Positions 6,284 to 7,440 of a stretch of DNA of 7,440 bases are shown here, one piece after another; the first letter of the stretch is position 1; every line of letters starts with the position of its first letter. Below the pieces are notes generated by a model, which had not been told where the DNA came from, ran no database searches, and was given only the letters and a program-made list of their open reading frames with translations. This DNA comes from an uncultured Oscillibacter sp. (GTDB lineage Bacteria; Bacillota; Clostridia; Oscillospirales; Oscillospiraceae): NCBI RefSeq assembly GCF_910587525.1, contig NZ_CAJULS010000116.1:1-7440 (forward strand), written 5' to 3'. A program made the translations under genes and the position numbers.

Positions 6284-6358
6284 TGCTGTCTCCTGATAAA
6301 AAGATGGCATTTTTATCACGGCGTTGTATGCCGCCGTGCCTGAGGTGCCGACAGCATT
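6282..6358. repeat. Multi-hairpin structured element closed by a 9-bp inverted repeat
   Basis: The outer arms AATGCTGTC (6282-6290) and GACAGCATT (6350-6358) are perfectly complementary. Inside are a perfect 9-bp hairpin, TGATAAAAA (6294-6302) with TTTTTATCA (6310-6318), and directly next to it CGGCG (6319-6323) with CGCCG (6332-6336). Together they could fold as a three-way junction. The element could be the 3' end of the clp transcript, a small structured RNA, or a MITE/REP-like dispersed repeat. The sequence alone does not decide between these. Confidence 0.6.
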
Positions 6359-6388
6359 CCTGGCGGTTTCGCCGTCAGGCGGCATTTT
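6359..6388 (+). terminator. Probable intrinsic terminator of the truA-clp transcript
   Basis: CCTGGCGG (6359-6366) and CCGTCAGG (6372-6379) pair over 8 bp with one G-U and a TTTCG loop. An alternative GCCG (6371-6374)/CGGC (6380-6383) stem leads directly into ATTTT (6384-6388). The second form looks more like a terminator but is short. It lies about 75 nt after the last gene of the run. Confidence 0.45.
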
Positions 6389-6397
6389 GTGAGGAAT

Positions 6398-6403
6398 TAT
6401 AAT
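6398..6403 (+). promoter_or_regulatory. Candidate -10 box for the EFR1 gene
   Basis: A perfect TATAAT sits in a small AT-rich patch (AGGAATTATAATAGAAAA) about 80 nt before the EFR1 start. I found no convincing -35 at 16-18 nt and no TG extension, so the promoter call rests on the -10 and its position after a probable terminator. Confidence 0.4.
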
Positions 6404-6410
6404 AGAAAAC

Positions 6411-6440
6411 CGACAGGCGCCAGGCAATCCCGGCGCCTGT
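6411..6440 (+). other. Perfect 10-bp hairpin in the EFR1 leader
   Basis: GACAGGCGCC (6412-6421) and GGCGCCTGTC (6432-6441) are perfectly complementary with a 10-nt loop. If TATAAT at 6398 is a real -10, RNA would begin at about 6410 and this stem would form its extreme 5' end. There it could stabilise the mRNA or bind a regulator. No T-run follows, so it does not look like a terminator on the plus strand. Confidence 0.5.
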
Positions 6441-6483
6441 CTCCATAAATCCCCTGCTGTGACGGGGAGAGGGAGAGAAAGAG

Positions 6484-7299
6484 ATGGAACTGAAAAAAGT
6501 CTGGGCAGTGTATTACAGCGCCACGGGGACCACGGCCAAAGTCGTCCGCACCGCGGCGGGGACGCTGGCGGAGCGGCTGGGTCTGCCCATGGAAGAGCGG
6601 AGCTTCACCCGGCCCGGGGAGCGGCGGGAGGTCCTGACGTTTACGGCAGCGGATCTGGTGGCGGTGGGTTCTCCCACTTACGCAGGAAGACTGCCCAACA
6701 AAATTTTGCCGGATTTTCAGGCGAAACTCCAGGGAAACGGAGCGCTGGCGGTACCTGTGGTGCTCTTCGGCAACCGGAGCTATGACAACTCCCTGGCGGA
6801 GCTGCGGGCGGTACTGGCAGCGAATGGGTTTCTCCCTGTGGCGGCGGGGGCCTTCGTGGGCCGCCATGCCTTTACGGACGAGCTGGCTTTCGGCCGCCCT
6901 GCCTGGAGCGACCTGGCGGAAATCAGGGACTTTGCCGGGAGGATCACGGAGAAGGTGCTGGCGGGAGACCCTGGGACAGTTCAGGTGCCCGGGGACCCGG
7001 CGGCGCCGTACTACGTTCCAAAGGGCGTGGATGGGGAGCCGGTGAAATTTTTGAAGGCCAGGCCCAGAACAGATTTGGGAAGGTGCACCAACTGTGGGGC
7101 CTGTGTTCGGGTGTGCCCCATGGGGGCAATTGACCCGGCCAATGTGGCGGAGGTGCCGGGGACGTGCATCAAGTGTCAAAGCTGTGTGCGTAAGTGTACC
7201 CGGGGGGCCAAATACTTTGATGATCCGGCGTTTTTGTCCCATGTGGCTATGTTGGAGAGGAACTTTCAGGAGCCGAAGGAGAACCGGCTGTTTATATAG
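6484..7299 (+). CDS. EFR1 family ferredoxin (flavodoxin domain plus two [4Fe-4S] clusters)
   Basis: The 271-residue protein fuses an N-terminal flavodoxin-like domain to a C-terminal bacterial 2[4Fe-4S] ferredoxin, as in the EFR1 family. The FMN phosphate loop is SATGTT (12-17). Further flavin-contact segments are GSPTYAGRLP (62-71) and FGNRSYDN (95-102). The clusters are bound by CTNCGACVRVCP (Cys201, 204, 207, 211) and CIKCQSCVRKC (Cys228, 231, 234, 238). The second motif has Thr instead of the usual Pro after its last Cys. It should be a soluble electron carrier or small flavin oxidoreductase in an anaerobe; the partner is unknown. The ATG at 6484 is preceded by AGGGAG (6470-6475), 8 nt upstream. 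It appears to be a single-gene unit, flanked by a probable terminator upstream and hairpins downstream. Confidence 0.93.
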   Translation: MELKKVWAVYYSATGTTAKVVRTAAGTLAERLGLPMEERSFTRPGERREVLTFTAADLVAVGSPTYAGRLPNKILPDFQAKLQGNGALAVPVVLFGNRSYDNSLAELRAVLAANGFLPVAAGAFVGRHAFTDELAFGRPAWSDLAEIRDFAGRITEKVLAGDPGTVQVPGDPAAPYYVPKGVDGEPVKFLKARPRTDLGRCTNCGACVRVCPMGAIDPANVAEVPGTCIKCQSCVRKCTRGAKYFDDPAFLSHVAMLERNFQEPKENRLFI

Positions 7300-7318
7300 A
7301 TATGAATCAAGTTTAGGG

Positions 7319-7338
7319 CCGCCCTTTTCAAAGGGCGG
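7319..7338 (+). terminator. GC-rich hairpin after the EFR1 gene
   Basis: CCGCCCTTT (7319-7327) and AAAGGGCGG (7330-7338) form a near-perfect stem 20 nt after the EFR1 stop codon. A G-rich stretch follows instead of a T-run, and then a small GGGGC-AAA-GCCCC stem (7347-7359). It is not a classical terminator. The arrangement recalls a GC-rich intergenic palindrome, and the stronger termination signal is the next hairpin. Confidence 0.45.
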
Positions 7339-7370
7339 TGGGGGCGGGGGCAAAGCCCCTGTAGTTATTA

Positions 7371-7404
7371 TAATAAAACGCAAGCATAAGATTGCGTTTT
7401 ATTA
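7371..7404. terminator. Bidirectional intrinsic terminator
   Basis: TAATAAAACGCAA (7371-7383) pairs perfectly over 13 bp with TTGCGTTTTATTA (7392-7404), leaving an 8-nt loop. The stem has A/T-rich outer ends, so each strand reads a T-rich tail, which fits a terminator working in both directions. It likely ends the EFR1 transcript and perhaps a minus-strand gene beyond the right edge. Confidence 0.7.
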
Positions 7405-7416
7405 GGAAAACACACT

Positions 7417-7440
7417 GCCAAAGGGATTTTATGCTTTGGC
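7417..7440 (-). terminator. Hairpin at the right edge, possible terminator of a minus-strand gene
   Basis: GCCAAAG (7417-7423) and CTTTGGC (7434-7440) form a 7-bp stem with a 10-nt loop, possibly longer beyond the window. On the minus strand it is followed by AGTGTGTTTTCC, a weak T-rich tail. This suggests a minus-strand gene ending just outside the window. Confidence 0.4.

Noticed and set aside
5981..6427. 148-codon minus-strand frame across the structured spacer
   Set aside because: It reads through the hairpin element and antisense to the four-cysteine gene. I treat it as a repeat-derived spurious frame rather than a gene.
6397..7383. 328-codon open frame antisense to the EFR1 gene
   Set aside because: It overlaps a protein with intact flavodoxin and ferredoxin motifs, and its own translation is Arg/Pro/His-rich noise.
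7094..7405. 103-codon plus-strand frame ending in a Gly-rich tail
   Set aside because: It is out of frame with EFR1 over its ferredoxin motifs, and its tail is the translation of intergenic palindromes.

Overview
The window looks like a chromosomal stretch from a GC-rich, low-oxygen-adapted Firmicute of the Clostridia, most likely the Oscillospiraceae (Flavonifractor/Oscillibacter-like gut bacteria). This is inferred from strong AGGAGG-type ribosome binding sites, an EcfT next to TruA, a DUF5711 protein, a zinc-finger Clp ATPase and an EFR1-type flavodoxin/ferredoxin fusion. No rRNA, tRNA, CRISPR array or transposase gene is visible.

Layout. (1) 1-281: the 3' end of ecfT, the membrane subunit of an ECF vitamin transporter. 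(2) 287-924: a small convergent gene of unknown function on the minus strand, and a small XRE-type repressor-like gene on the plus strand. They diverge from an AT-rich spacer that carries a near-consensus promoter for the minus-strand gene. The pair sits between ecfT and truA, which are usually neighbours. (3) 925-1042: a hairpin-rich spacer. (4) 1043-6283: a plus-strand run of truA, a DUF5711 membrane-anchored protein, a CvpA-family membrane protein, a ClpE-like AAA+ unfoldase with an N-terminal zinc finger, and a 69-residue four-cysteine protein. Overlaps and gaps of 57 nt or less suggest one operon, although a terminator-like hairpin sits just before the clp ribosome binding site. (5) 6282-6483: a densely structured intergenic region (nested hairpins, a possible terminator, a TATAAT box and a perfect 10-bp hairpin). 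(6) 6484-7299: an EFR1-family flavodoxin plus 2[4Fe-4S] protein. (7) 7300-7440: gene-free DNA with four hairpins, one a 13-bp perfect stem that could terminate transcription on both strands.

Together the genes cover vitamin uptake, tRNA pseudouridylation, envelope functions, regulated protein unfolding/degradation and electron transfer. They are mostly housekeeping genes. The parts least explained by known families are the small divergent gene pair, the four-cysteine protein behind the Clp ATPase, and the structured spacers, which may belong to dispersed repeat families. I do not see a clear new multi-gene defence or mobile system here.
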